A stretch of DNA of 14,073 nucleotides from Ruminococcaceae bacterium UBA7075 (GCA_002493635.1 DKZL01000024.1:1-14073), one strand, 5' to 3'; positions 7,317-13,689 are shown, counted from the stretch's first letter. Notes: generated from the sequence alone by a model not told the origin. Program-made: numbers and translations.

Positions 7317-7380
7317 TCCGGCATAGAAGTGCACATTTATATGAACCTAACTGCCCGAATATACGCAACCAACCGGTTGC
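7317..7380 (+). repeat. Interspersed structured repeat, copy D
   Basis: Plus-strand blocks GGCATAGAAGTG, TTTATATG, CTGCCCGA and a closing hairpin GCAACC-AACC-GGTTGC follow the same order and spacing as the copies at 5389-5477 and 12892-12954. The hairpin stem differs from the other copies (GCAACC/GGTTGC versus GCAGCC/GGCTGC) by a paired change that preserves base pairing. GGCA and TGCC also allow a longer outer stem. It sits 3 nt from the stop of the rhodanese gene and on the opposite strand to it. Confidence 0.65.
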
Positions 7381-7383
7381 CTG

Positions 7384-7707
7384 CTAATCCAATCCGTATT
7401 CCAAGCCGTAAGGCCAACCGGTCAGACTGCCAATATCATAAATATTTGTATATCCTATTCCCGACAGATACTCTGCCGCCTCACGACTTCGGTTGCCTGT
7501 ACGGCAATAAATCAGTATAGCGATGTTTTTGTCGGGCAGAATCTCTGCCGCTGACCTTTCGTTAATATCGTCAATTGGGAAAAGCACCGCATTTGCGGCG
7601 TGACCCGTGGCATATTCAAAGTCCTCTCTTACATCAAGGACAATGCACTCAGGGTCGGAATTTATAATATTCCAAGCCTCTTCAAAATTTATATTTTTAT
7701 AATTCAT
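7384..7707 (-). CDS. Rhodanese-like domain protein
   Basis: This is a 107-residue single-domain rhodanese with no signal peptide, so it should be cytoplasmic. It shows LDVREDFEYATGHAANAVLFPIDDI-type features: LDVRE at about 24-28, then GH at 35-36. The active-site loop CRTGNRS has the catalytic cysteine at 68 and the conserved arginine at 73. Rhodaneses carry sulfur as a cysteine persulfide; the acceptor here is unknown. The gene starts 6 nt after the MATE stop with only a weak ribosome site, so it is probably translated by coupling. Whether the link to an efflux pump is functional is not clear. Confidence 0.9.
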   Translation of the reverse strand: MNYKNINFEEAWNIINSDPECIVLDVREDFEYATGHAANAVLFPIDDINERSAAEILPDKNIAILIYCRTGNRSREAAEYLSGIGYTNIYDIGSLTGWPYGLEYGLD

Positions 7708-7713
7708 AATTCA

Positions 7714-9111
7714 TCAGACACCGCTAAGCTTAGGTTGTTCATCTGTTTTAAAAATTTTCTTCCAATAGAATACAAGTAAGAATATCGTCATTGCAAGAGC
7801 CATAATATCCGACACAGGACCTGCCCACAATGCACCCTCAACTCCTACAAATATCGGAATTATAAGTGTTGCCGGAAGCTGGAATATAATCTGCTTTGAA
7901 AGCGATATGAGCGACGATTGCAACGGATAGCCCGTAGCCTGAAAGAACACGCCGCTAATCATATTAATTCCTGCAAGAGGGATAAGCATAAGATAAATTC
8001 GCATACACTTGATTGCAAACTCATTATAGAGGTCACTGTCAGAACCGAAAATACTTATGACTGCCATAGGTTGAAGCTGGGCAATAAGGAAAGCGACTAT
8101 AAAAACACCTGTTGCTATTCCGACCGTATAGCGAAATGTCTTTTTAACTCTGTCGAACTGACGGCTGCCGTAGTTGTAGCCAAAAATAGGCTGTGCGCCG
8201 CTGCCAAGGCCCATTACAATGGACATCAGTATATTGAAAACTTTCATTGTAATTCCAAGCGTTGTAACAGGAATATCTGAACCGTATTTGCTTTCTGCAC
8301 CGTAAGTAACAAGCACATTGTTGCGTGTTGCTATTGCAATAACCAGTGAGAACTGAGTGATAAAGCTTGAAACACCAAGTCTCATAATACGGGGCAGCAT
8401 CTTAATCCAACCCGAAAAAGCATATTTTGTAAGCTTAATTGTTTTTGTAAACTTGCTTACATAAACAAGGTTCATAATTGCGTTGACAATCTGTCCCATT
8501 ATTGTAGCAAGAGCCGCACCTTTTACTCCCCAGCCGAGGACAAAGATAAATATCGGGTCAAAAATCAGGTTGATAACACATCCGGCAAGCAAGCCTGCCA
8601 TATTGAATTTAGGACTTCCGTCTGCACGGATTATACTTGAAAAACCGCAGGCAACCGCCAAAAACGGGACACCGATTGAAGATATAAGTCCGTAATCCTT
8701 TGCATACGGCATAATTTGTTCCGTTGCACCGAACAACGCACAAAGCGGTTCAATAAAAATCACATATATTGTGCCGACAATCACACCCGATATTATTATT
8801 CCCACAATGCCCGAAGCCATACCGCGTGCCGCAGTATTTTCATCACCCTCGCCCAGCTTAAGGCTCATAAAACTTGCGGCACCGTCGCCAAGCAAAAGTG
8901 CAAGTGATATTGCAAATACTGTAAGCGGAAACACAACAGAGGTCGCTCCGTTGCCAAGATAGCCGACGCCCTGACCAATAAAAATCTGGTCAATAATATT
9001 ATAGAGCGAATTAACCACCATTGAAATAATACCCGGAATTGCAAACTTAGCAAGAAGCCTGCCGATTTTTTCTGTGCCAAGAATATTTGGCTGTACGTTT
9101 TGCTCTTTCAT
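7714..9111 (-). CDS. MATE family efflux transporter, MepA-like
   Basis: This is a polytopic inner-membrane protein of 465 residues (473 if begun at 9135) with about twelve helices in two homologous halves, the size of a Na+ or H+ driven multidrug antiporter. Early residues contain IPGIISMVVNSLYNIIDQIFIGQ and GDGAASFMSLKLGEGD, typical of the MepA/DinF-like branch. The second half shows the parallel segment GLGSGAQPIFGYNYGSRQ. The ATG at 9111 has AGAGGA close upstream; the ATG at 9135 has a GGGGGG tract inside a hairpin. The choice is unsettled. It is the first gene of an operon with the rhodanese gene and is served by the consensus promoter at 9361-9389 through a leader of 220-240 nt. The substrate cannot be predicted. 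Confidence 0.92.
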   Translation of the reverse strand: MKEQNVQPNILGTEKIGRLLAKFAIPGIISMVVNSLYNIIDQIFIGQGVGYLGNGATSVVFPLTVFAISLALLLGDGAASFMSLKLGEGDENTAARGMASGIVGIIISGVIVGTIYVIFIEPLCALFGATEQIMPYAKDYGLISSIGVPFLAVACGFSSIIRADGSPKFNMAGLLAGCVINLIFDPIFIFVLGWGVKGAALATIMGQIVNAIMNLVYVSKFTKTIKLTKYAFSGWIKMLPRIMRLGVSSFITQFSLVIAIATRNNVLVTYGAESKYGSDIPVTTLGITMKVFNILMSIVMGLGSGAQPIFGYNYGSRQFDRVKKTFRYTVGIATGVFIVAFLIAQLQPMAVISIFGSDSDLYNEFAIKCMRIYLMLIPLAGINMISGVFFQATGYPLQSSLISLSKQIIFQLPATLIIPIFVGVEGALWAGPVSDIMALAMTIFLLVFYWKKIFKTDEQPKLSGV

Positions 9112-9140
9112 AAATCCTCTTCCATTCACATTCATAAATT

Positions 9141-9165
9141 ACCCCCCTGTTTTTGACAGGGGGGT
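9141..9165 (-). repeat. Perfect hairpin at the MATE translation start
   Basis: ACCCCCCTGT (9141-9150) and ACAGGGGGGT (9156-9165) form a perfect 10-bp inverted repeat around five bases. In the minus-strand mRNA the hairpin ends 5 nt before the ATG at 9135 and encloses the G-rich tract that would serve as its ribosome site. It could mask translation from 9135, act as an operator, or end a short leader reading frame. There is no T run after it, so it is a poor terminator. Confidence 0.7.
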
Positions 9166-9269
9166 ACTCAGTATTAAGTTCATTTTCGTTAAACTGTCCT
9201 CCCCATAGCGTACATTCATAATGTATAATAAACATCATAAACACTTATGGAAGCACTGACTAAATCATT

Positions 9270-9389
9270 TTGACATATTATGCCGATATATTAAAATAAT
9301 TTTATCATTATTCCGCTTGTAAATACTGTAAAATACTGATAAAATATAATTACAGACAGTATTATACACAATTCGACATTATATGTCAA
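9270..9389. repeat. 120-bp segment bounded by inverted repeats, carrying the MATE promoter
   Basis: The plus strand at 9270-9287 (TTGACATATTATGCCGAT) and the minus strand at 9389-9372 (TTGACATATAATGTCGAA) match at 15 of 18 positions. Each repeat supplies a TTGACA -35 pointing into the segment. Inside are a minus-strand TATAAT at 9361-9366 and a plus-strand TAAAAT at 9292-9297. The remainder is AT-rich and non-coding. It could be a small MITE-like insertion, an invertible promoter, or an operator cluster; no recombinase is nearby. Confidence 0.5.
9361..9389 (-). promoter_or_regulatory. Consensus promoter of the MATE-rhodanese operon
   Basis: Perfect TTGACA (9384-9389) and perfect TATAAT (9361-9366) are spaced 17 bp apart on the minus strand. 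The palindrome GACAT-n3-ATGTC overlaps the -35, TTATGCATAA (9392-9401) lies directly upstream, and ACAGTATT (9356-9363) at the -10/start pairs with AATACTGT (9322-9329). So many symmetrical sites around a strong promoter suggest repressor control. The regulator is not evident in the window. Confidence 0.78.
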
Positions 9390-9407
9390 TGTTATGCATA
9401 ATTTGAA

Positions 9408-9578
9408 CTAACAAATTGTATAAACAAGGTTTTCCCATTTAAGATTTGTACCCAAATCAATATCCTGAGGCAAAAGCGCCATAGCCACTATCATTTCATC
9501 TTCATCGTCAATATCTGTACGCACAAGATAAGCATAGTCGCCGTCAATGCGGTTTACTCTGTAATAATACGGTCCCAT
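9408..9578 (-). CDS. Small DUF3006-like protein
   Basis: This is a 56-residue acidic protein. It starts MGPYYYRVNRIDGDYAYLVR and continues with DIDDEDEMIVAMALLPQDID. The pattern of an RIDGDYAYL opening, an acidic turn, and ALLP before a closing hydrophobic strand resembles DUF3006, a small beta-barrel family of Firmicutes with no settled function; this is recognition from memory. GGAGG stands 7 nt before the ATG, and a near-consensus promoter lies at 9634-9662, so it is very likely a real gene despite its length. It has no signal peptide. It is followed immediately by the MATE promoter, and no terminator is visible between, so some read-through into the efflux operon is likely. Confidence 0.75.
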   Translation of the reverse strand: MGPYYYRVNRIDGDYAYLVRTDIDDEDEMIVAMALLPQDIDLGTNLKWENLVYTIC

Positions 9579-9633
9579 AATAGCCTCCGAAATAATCCCT
9601 AAACGATTAAATTTTCTTTTTATGCCTGTTTTG

Positions 9634-9662
9634 ATTTTACTTTAATCGGGACAAATTGTCAA
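9634..9662 (-). promoter_or_regulatory. Promoter of the small DUF3006-like gene
   Basis: Minus-strand TTGACA (9657-9662) and TAAAAT (9634-9639) are spaced 17 bp apart, about 55 bp upstream of the ATG at 9578. GACAATTTGTC forms an 11-bp palindrome overlapping the -35, a possible operator, comparable to the GACAT-n3-ATGTC palindrome at the MATE promoter. Confidence 0.75.
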
Positions 9663-9701
9663 CAATCCCCTGTCCTAACAAATCTCAATAACATCAAAAA
9701 G

Positions 9702-9742
9702 GCAGGCAGTTACCTGCACTTATCCGAGCAATTTCCTATAAA
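9702..9742 (-). repeat. Interspersed structured repeat, divergent copy C
   Basis: Read on the minus strand, TTTATAGGAAATTGCTCG matches the upstream part of copy A (TTTATAGGAAACTGCCCG) at 16 of 18 positions. After it, AAGTGCAG and a closing hairpin GCAGG-n6-CCTGC replace the GCAGCC/GGCTGC hairpin of the other copies. The middle block of the family (GGCAYAGAAGT) is missing, so it is a partial or rearranged copy. It lies between the small gene promoter and the XRE gene, in a stretch of over 400 bp without a gene (9579-10013). Confidence 0.5.
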
Positions 9743-9747
9743 GTCAA

Positions 9748-9773
9748 AAAGGCAGCCGATAAAGACTGCCTTT
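9748..9773. terminator. Terminator-like hairpin in the 9579-10013 gap
   Basis: AAAGGCAG (9748-9755) pairs with CTGCCTTT (9766-9773) around ten bases, with A tracts before and T-rich sequence after. A second small hairpin, TTGCTTT-AGCA-AAAGCAA, follows at 9798-9815. No gene reads into either from the left on the plus strand, so they may belong to the repeat element or insulate the XRE region from the divergent genes. Confidence 0.5.
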
Positions 9774-9945
9774 CTACAATTTGTTTTCTTTTTCTGATTG
9801 CTTTAGCAAAAGCAAAACTTTAAATTTTTTAACCGTTTTCAAAGGTTATGAAATATTATATTTTACACACATAAAACCCCACAAATAATAATTGTAAACA
9901 TATTTTTGGTAAATGTTACATTAAAGATACAAATTGAATTTATTG

Positions 9946-9981
9946 GTTCATAAATAATTTATCAATTTGTTTACTATGAAC
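9946..9981 (+). promoter_or_regulatory. Inverted repeats upstream of the XRE regulator, possible operator
   Basis: GTTCATA (9946-9952) and TATGAAC (9975-9981) form a widely spaced inverted repeat, and ATAAAT-A-ATTTAT (9950-9962) is a palindrome overlapping the left arm. They lie 32-68 bp before the XRE start, where self-regulation would be expected. No convincing -35/-10 pair was found for this gene; TTGGTA (9905-9910) with TACAAA 16 bp downstream is the best weak candidate. Confidence 0.4.
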
Positions 9982-10013
9982 TTATTACTTGTAAAATGGA
10001 ATTAGGTGATACT

Positions 10014-10361
10014 ATGATTGATTCTAAAGCTATCGGAAGAAAAATTAAATTATACCGTCAAAGAATCAACCTGACACAATTTCAATTAGCAGAAAAACTT
10101 GATGTTACACCTAACTATGTAAGTGCCATTGAACGAGGAGTTACTAAGGTTTCATTAGCACGGCTCGACGAAATTTCATCTATACTTAACATCAGTGTTG
10201 CCGACCTTCTTACTGACTGCAGCACCAATTCAAAAACATATGGTAATGATGAAATATTTGAGCTTATAAGGGATTGGACCCCTCAACAAAAATCTTTGCT
10301 GATTGAAATTCTGAATACCATAAACTGTTCACAACACGACTTTGAAAAATTAAAAAAATAA
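10014..10361 (+). CDS. XRE family helix-turn-helix regulator
   Basis: This is a 115-residue cytoplasmic DNA-binding protein. The Cro/C1-type domain covers about 5-62, with LTQFQLAEKLDVTPNYVSAIE forming the helix-turn-helix and a further conserved LARLDEISSILNISVADLL. The remaining 50 residues contain a short helix (TPQQKSLLIEILNTI), probably for dimerisation. The ATG at 10014 follows AGGTGA at 5 nt and is preferred to the ATG at 9996, which has no ribosome site. It lies 164 bp before a two-component pair on the same strand. Small XRE proteins of this shape are common near LytTR systems and accessory genes, but a regulatory link is only inferred. Confidence 0.9.
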   Translation: MIDSKAIGRKIKLYRQRINLTQFQLAEKLDVTPNYVSAIERGVTKVSLARLDEISSILNISVADLLTDCSTNSKTYGNDEIFELIRDWTPQQKSLLIEILNTINCSQHDFEKLKK

Positions 10362-10420
10362 TAAATATTTTTGATTAGAAAAAGAGATGTAAGAACAACT
10401 GAAGAAGACCATTACACATT

Positions 10421-10494
10421 AAAATCACCCCCGTTTCCCTTATTTACCACATAGAGAAATGGTTTTGAGGAAACAGAGCGTGTGGTGTGATTTT
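10421..10494 (+). repeat. Nested inverted repeats between the XRE and response regulator genes
   Basis: Three arms nest in order: AAAATCAC (10421-10428) with GTGATTTT (10487-10494), GTTTCC (10433-10438) with GGAAAC (10469-10474), and ACCA (10446-10449) with TGGT (10460-10463). The outer arm is followed by CGTG rather than a T run, so a terminator is unlikely. It ends 31 bp before the response regulator start and would lie in its leader if transcription begins further left. It may be a structured 5' leader or a set of regulator sites. Confidence 0.5.
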
Positions 10495-10525
10495 CGTGTC
10501 GCATAAAGTGTATGAGGTGATATAA

Positions 10526-11236
10526 ATGAGAATTGCTGTTTGCGACGATGAACGTCATATGCTTGATTTAATTAAAAGAAAATTATACGATTACTCAAAC
10601 ATTCATAACTGGGAATCAGTTATAGATACCTTCGACAACGGAAATGAATTATTAAAATCCAAGACAAAATACAACATTGTTATTCTTGATTATCAGATGA
10701 ATGAAATTGACGGACTTGAAACTGCAAAGCTGCTGCGTAAAGGACACAACAGTCAGGCCTGCATAATTTTTCTTACAAGCTTTCCCGAAATTGCAATTCC
10801 CGCTTATGATGTGGACACATACAGGTTTGTATTAAAAGACAACATTGACGATGGATTAACAAAGGCTCTGAATGATTTCAGAAATATACAATCGTATGAT
10901 ATAACTCTTTGCGTAAAGGTTGACGGAGAACAGGTATCCTTAAATTCAAGTGATATTGCATTTATAGAAGTAGTCGACAAAATCTGCTATTTACATATGA
11001 ATACGGGCAAGGTAATTGAAACCAAGACAAGTTTATTATCACTTTACGGCAAACTTCCGAAAACACACTTTTACAAAGTACACAAGGCGTATGTTGTAAA
11101 TTTTTCATATATTGCAAGACGGAACGGAAATGATATTTATCTCAAAAACTATAATCTTTCAATCCCAATAAGCAGAAATTATTTAACAACTTTTAAGCGC
11201 AAATATTATAATTTCTTAAATGATTTAATCAGGTGA
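10526..11236 (+). CDS. LytTR family response regulator
   Basis: This is a 236-residue cytoplasmic response regulator of the AgrA/LytR type. The receiver domain (1-120) has the acidic pair D7/D8, phosphoacceptor D55 (VILDYQM), T84 and K104. The LytTR DNA-binding domain spans about 134-234, with FYKVHKAYVVNFSYI and IPISRNY typical of the family; it binds paired direct repeats upstream of target promoters. GAGGTGA lies just upstream of the ATG. It overlaps the ribosome site of the sensor kinase gene: its TGA is 5 nt before the kinase ATG, so the two are co-translated. It would be phosphorylated by that kinase. No LytTR site pair could be assigned by eye. Confidence 0.93.
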   Translation: MRIAVCDDERHMLDLIKRKLYDYSNIHNWESVIDTFDNGNELLKSKTKYNIVILDYQMNEIDGLETAKLLRKGHNSQACIIFLTSFPEIAIPAYDVDTYRFVLKDNIDDGLTKALNDFRNIQSYDITLCVKVDGEQVSLNSSDIAFIEVVDKICYLHMNTGKVIETKTSLLSLYGKLPKTHFYKVHKAYVVNFSYIARRNGNDIYLKNYNLSIPISRNYLTTFKRKYYNFLNDLIR

Positions 11237-11241
11237 TTAAA

Positions 11242-12522
11242 ATGAATGTAAATAATATAGTTGAGATAATAGCCACTGAATTTTCAATTTATTACTTTAT
11301 ATACAAGTATTTAGGGCATAATATGAACAAAAAATTCATATTATGCCCCACTGTTACAGCAGTATTAATTGTACTCTTGGAAATAAATAATTATTCCGAT
11401 ATTCTATTTTTCATCACTTATTTGACTTTATATTTCTTGTTGCCCATCATAATTATAAAATCGAAAAAATATTTATCGATTATGGTCGGAATTTCAGGAG
11501 TTTTATCCCTTATTAATATGATGTCAAATTTTATTCTTTCACTTACAGAGCTTTCCGACTTAATATATACTTTATGCCATATCATCATTAACCTTTTTGT
11601 GATTCTATGTATAGTCTTGCTTTCACTGAATAAAAACATTATATCCGGATTCAGATTACTGTATAAAAATTCAAAAAGAATATTTATAGTTATTGATATA
11701 TACATATGGGAATTACTTCTGCTGATTACTGCACTGACTGCCCTGTTTATGTCCTATCCTCATGCCCAGATTGCAACGCTTGTATCAATATTAATTGTTC
11801 TTTCAATGGTAATTTCTTTTATAACTTTCTTCCTTTTAATTTCAAAAAATATGAAATCAATTCATTATCAGAGCATTAATAAGCAAGTTGAGAAAAATAT
11901 TGAAGAACAGATTAATTACTATAACCGTCTGTCACAATACAATGATGATCTGCGAAAATTCAGGCACGATTATAAAAATCTGCAAATCGGTCTGCTCACT
12001 CAGCTTAAGGAGGGTAACATTGACGAAGCAATTAAATTTCTTAACGACTGCAACAGTATGGTAAGCAACTCGGATGTGATGTTCCATACGGGCAACACTG
12101 TAATTGATTCCCTGCTGTTTGACAAACTGAGTCAGGTTAAAGACACAAACATTACATTGAATTTTAACGGAGTATTTCCGGAAAGTCCAATGAACACCGC
12201 TGACTTATGCGTTGTTTTCGGCAACCTTGTTGATAATACTATTGAGGCTTGCCTTAAACTTCCGGAAACACACATTAAAAACATTGAAATTTTCTTAACA
12301 CCTCAGCAGGACTATCTTTTTATAAGCTTTATGAATCCCGTAACAGAAAAAGTCATAATCAACAACAATTCAGTCACTACCACAAAAGACAATAAAGACG
12401 ACCACGGCATAGGTCTGTATTCTGTCAAAAAGATACTTAAAAAGTATGACGGTCATCTGACAATGAGTTGCAGTAACACCACATTCACTACAAGGATTGA
12501 CTTTCGGATAAAAAGTGATTAA
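11242..12522 (+). CDS. AgrC-like GHKL sensor histidine kinase
   Basis: This is a 426-residue membrane kinase. The first 205 residues contain about six or seven helices and no extracellular domain, the layout of the HPK10 (AgrC/ComD/BlpH) peptide-sensing group. A coiled stretch leads to the phosphoacceptor motif FRHDYKNLQ with H242. The GHKL ATPase domain shows the N-box NLVDNTIEA (328-336) and G-box DDHGIGLYS (386-394). AGGTGA stands 5 nt before the ATG; a GTG at 11233 is less likely. It is co-transcribed with the response regulator. No AgrB-type processing enzyme and no pheromone precursor are visible nearby, so the signal is unknown. There is no clear terminator after the stop. Confidence 0.92.
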   Translation: MNVNNIVEIIATEFSIYYFIYKYLGHNMNKKFILCPTVTAVLIVLLEINNYSDILFFITYLTLYFLLPIIIIKSKKYLSIMVGISGVLSLINMMSNFILSLTELSDLIYTLCHIIINLFVILCIVLLSLNKNIISGFRLLYKNSKRIFIVIDIYIWELLLLITALTALFMSYPHAQIATLVSILIVLSMVISFITFFLLISKNMKSIHYQSINKQVEKNIEEQINYYNRLSQYNDDLRKFRHDYKNLQIGLLTQLKEGNIDEAIKFLNDCNSMVSNSDVMFHTGNTVIDSLLFDKLSQVKDTNITLNFNGVFPESPMNTADLCVVFGNLVDNTIEACLKLPETHIKNIEIFLTPQQDYLFISFMNPVTEKVIINNNSVTTTKDNKDDHGIGLYSVKKILKKYDGHLTMSCSNTTFTTRIDFRIKSD

Positions 12523-12572
12523 AATGTAAACAAGAAAATACATTATTGTGCGCATTTTTGAAGGGGATTATT

Positions 12573-12885
12573 TTGAAGCTTATTAATAAACAAGATAAAA
12601 AGCTTGTGTTTGCAGTTATGCTGATTATAATCGGCGCTTTTGTCCGGATTTTTGAATTCTGTGCAATTCCCTCCGGACTGAATCAGGATGAGGCATTTGC
12701 AGGATATGAAGCATTTTCAATTTTAAACTATGGTATAGATTCGGCTGGCTACCATAATCCGTGCTACTTTGTATCATGGGGGCAGCGGTATGAATGTACT
12801 TGAAAGCTACCTTGCTATACCGTTTATTAAAATTTTAGGCTGTTCGGTATTTATCCCCTTGTTATGTAAATTATCAGTGATATAA
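12573..12885 (+). pseudogene. Frameshifted, truncated membrane glycosyltransferase (GT39-like) remnant
   Basis: The first frame runs from a TTG at 12573 (AAGGGG upstream) to 12803 and encodes a helix followed by PSGLNQDEAFAGYEAFSILN and YHNPCYFVSWG, the amino end of a dolichol-phosphate-mannose mannosyltransferase-like (ArnT/GT39) membrane protein. After VSWG the reading continues sensibly in the next frame: SGMNVLESYLAIPFIKILG, reaching a stop at 12885. The shift lies at a run of five G (12778-12782); four would restore the frame. The product would be about 100 residues against several hundred in the family, so most of the gene is missing as well. The repeat at 12892 begins where it ends. 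It lies 50 bp after the kinase gene. Confidence 0.75.
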
Positions 12886-12891
12886 TTATAA

Positions 12892-12954
12892 GCAGCCAGT
12901 GGGCTGCACCTTCTCGGGCAGATAACACCATATAAAAATCACTTCTATGCCCGA
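12892..12954 (-). repeat. Interspersed structured repeat, copy B
   Basis: On the minus strand this copy has the clearest symmetry: an outer stem TCGGGCA (12954-12948) with TGCCCGA (12920-12914), then AGAAGGTGCAGCCC, then a closing hairpin GCAGCC-CACT-GGCTGC (12907-12892). The blocks GGCATAGAAGTGATTTTTAT and ATGGTGTTATC lie between the outer arms. It begins 6 bp after the pseudogene frame ends. Confidence 0.7.
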
Positions 12955-12990
12955 CGGCTTGCAAAAACTATTTTAATATAAAAGTAATAA

Positions 12991-13006
12991 ACAGCCGATG
13001 GGCTGT
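12991..13006. repeat. Lone copy of the repeat-family hairpin
   Basis: ACAGCC-GATG-GGCTGT is the closing hairpin of the repeat family without the rest; the terminal G-C pair of other copies is replaced by A-T. It is 36 bp beyond copy B and flanked on both sides by TTAATATAA. It lies 42 bp before the trhA-like gene. Confidence 0.55.
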
Positions 13007-13047
13007 ATCTATCTTAATATAATGCAACAAGATTTAAGGGAGGAAAT

Positions 13048-13689
13048 ATGTCCAAAAAAAGGAAATATACACTTGGCGAAGAAATATTCAATTCAGTATC
13101 GCACGGAGTAGGCGCAGGACTTTCTGTTGCCGGAACAGTAGTTCTGATTGTTGCCGCTGCAATACACACCAATGCGTGGGGAGTTGTAAGCTCCTGCATA
13201 TACGGCGCAACACTGATAATTCTATACACTATGTCAACGCTGTATCATTCTCTTACGAATGAAAAGGCAAAATCGTTTTTCAGGATTATGGATCACAACA
13301 CCATTTTTCTGCTTATTGCAGGCACATATACGCCGATTACGCTTTATTTTCTTGGCGGAGTTACGGGATGGGTGCTTTTTTCTGTCGTATGGGGAGCAAC
13401 TGTTTTCGGCATAATCATTAATTCAGTAAACCTTGAAAAAGCACGAATACCCTCCATTTTCTGTTATATTGCAATGGGCTGGGTTATTATTTTTGCAATA
13501 AAACCTCTGGTTGCAAGTATGAGTCCCGTATCGTTGATATTTCTCATAATAGGCGGTATTTTATATACACTCGGAATAATATTTTATGCCGTCAAAAAAA
13601 TAAGATATTTCCACTCGGTATGGCATCTGTTTACCATCGCAGGCAGTGTATTTCACTATTTCTCCATTCTTCTCGGCTTTTTTCCGTAA
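13048..13689 (+). CDS. trhA: TrhA/hemolysin III family membrane protein
   Basis: This is a 213-residue protein of the PAQR superfamily with seven predicted membrane helices. Diagnostic motifs are EEIFNSVSHGVGAGL (11-25), STLYHS with H67, RIMDHNTIFLLIAGTYTP (79-96) and the C-terminal HSVWHLFTIAGSVFHY with H189, H193 and H203; the His and Asp residues form the putative metal site. Family members were first called hemolysins; in B. subtilis and E. coli they are linked to membrane fluidity or energetics. AGGGAGG stands 6 nt before the ATG. A TATAAT at 13017-13022 could be its -10, without a clear -35. It appears to be monocistronic, followed by a gap of 92 bp. Confidence 0.93.
   Translation: MSKKRKYTLGEEIFNSVSHGVGAGLSVAGTVVLIVAAAIHTNAWGVVSSCIYGATLIILYTMSTLYHSLTNEKAKSFFRIMDHNTIFLLIAGTYTPITLYFLGGVTGWVLFSVVWGATVFGIIINSVNLEKARIPSIFCYIAMGWVIIFAIKPLVASMSPVSLIFLIIGGILYTLGIIFYAVKKIRYFHSVWHLFTIAGSVFHYFSILLGFFP

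Noticed and set aside
7918..8962. Plus-strand open frames inside the MATE gene
   Set aside because: They oppose a clear membrane transporter gene and their residue make-up is that of antisense reading.
9047..9244. Open frame of 65 codons on the minus strand over the MATE start
   Set aside because: It overlaps the real gene in another frame, crosses the hairpin and encodes no recognisable sequence.
9270..9297. Plus-strand promoter (TTGACA-16-TAAAAT) driving a non-coding RNA
   Set aside because: It is a fair promoter by motif but nothing recognisable follows before the minus-strand genes; it is kept only as part of the inverted-repeat segment.
10459..10506. Fifteen-residue frame with a cysteine before the response regulator, considered as a pheromone precursor
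   Set aside because: There is no ribosome site, it lies within the nested inverted repeats, and no processing enzyme is nearby.
5389..13006. Repeat copies considered as a CRISPR array
   Set aside because: The copies are kilobases apart, in both orientations and internally structured; there are no regular spacers and no cas genes.
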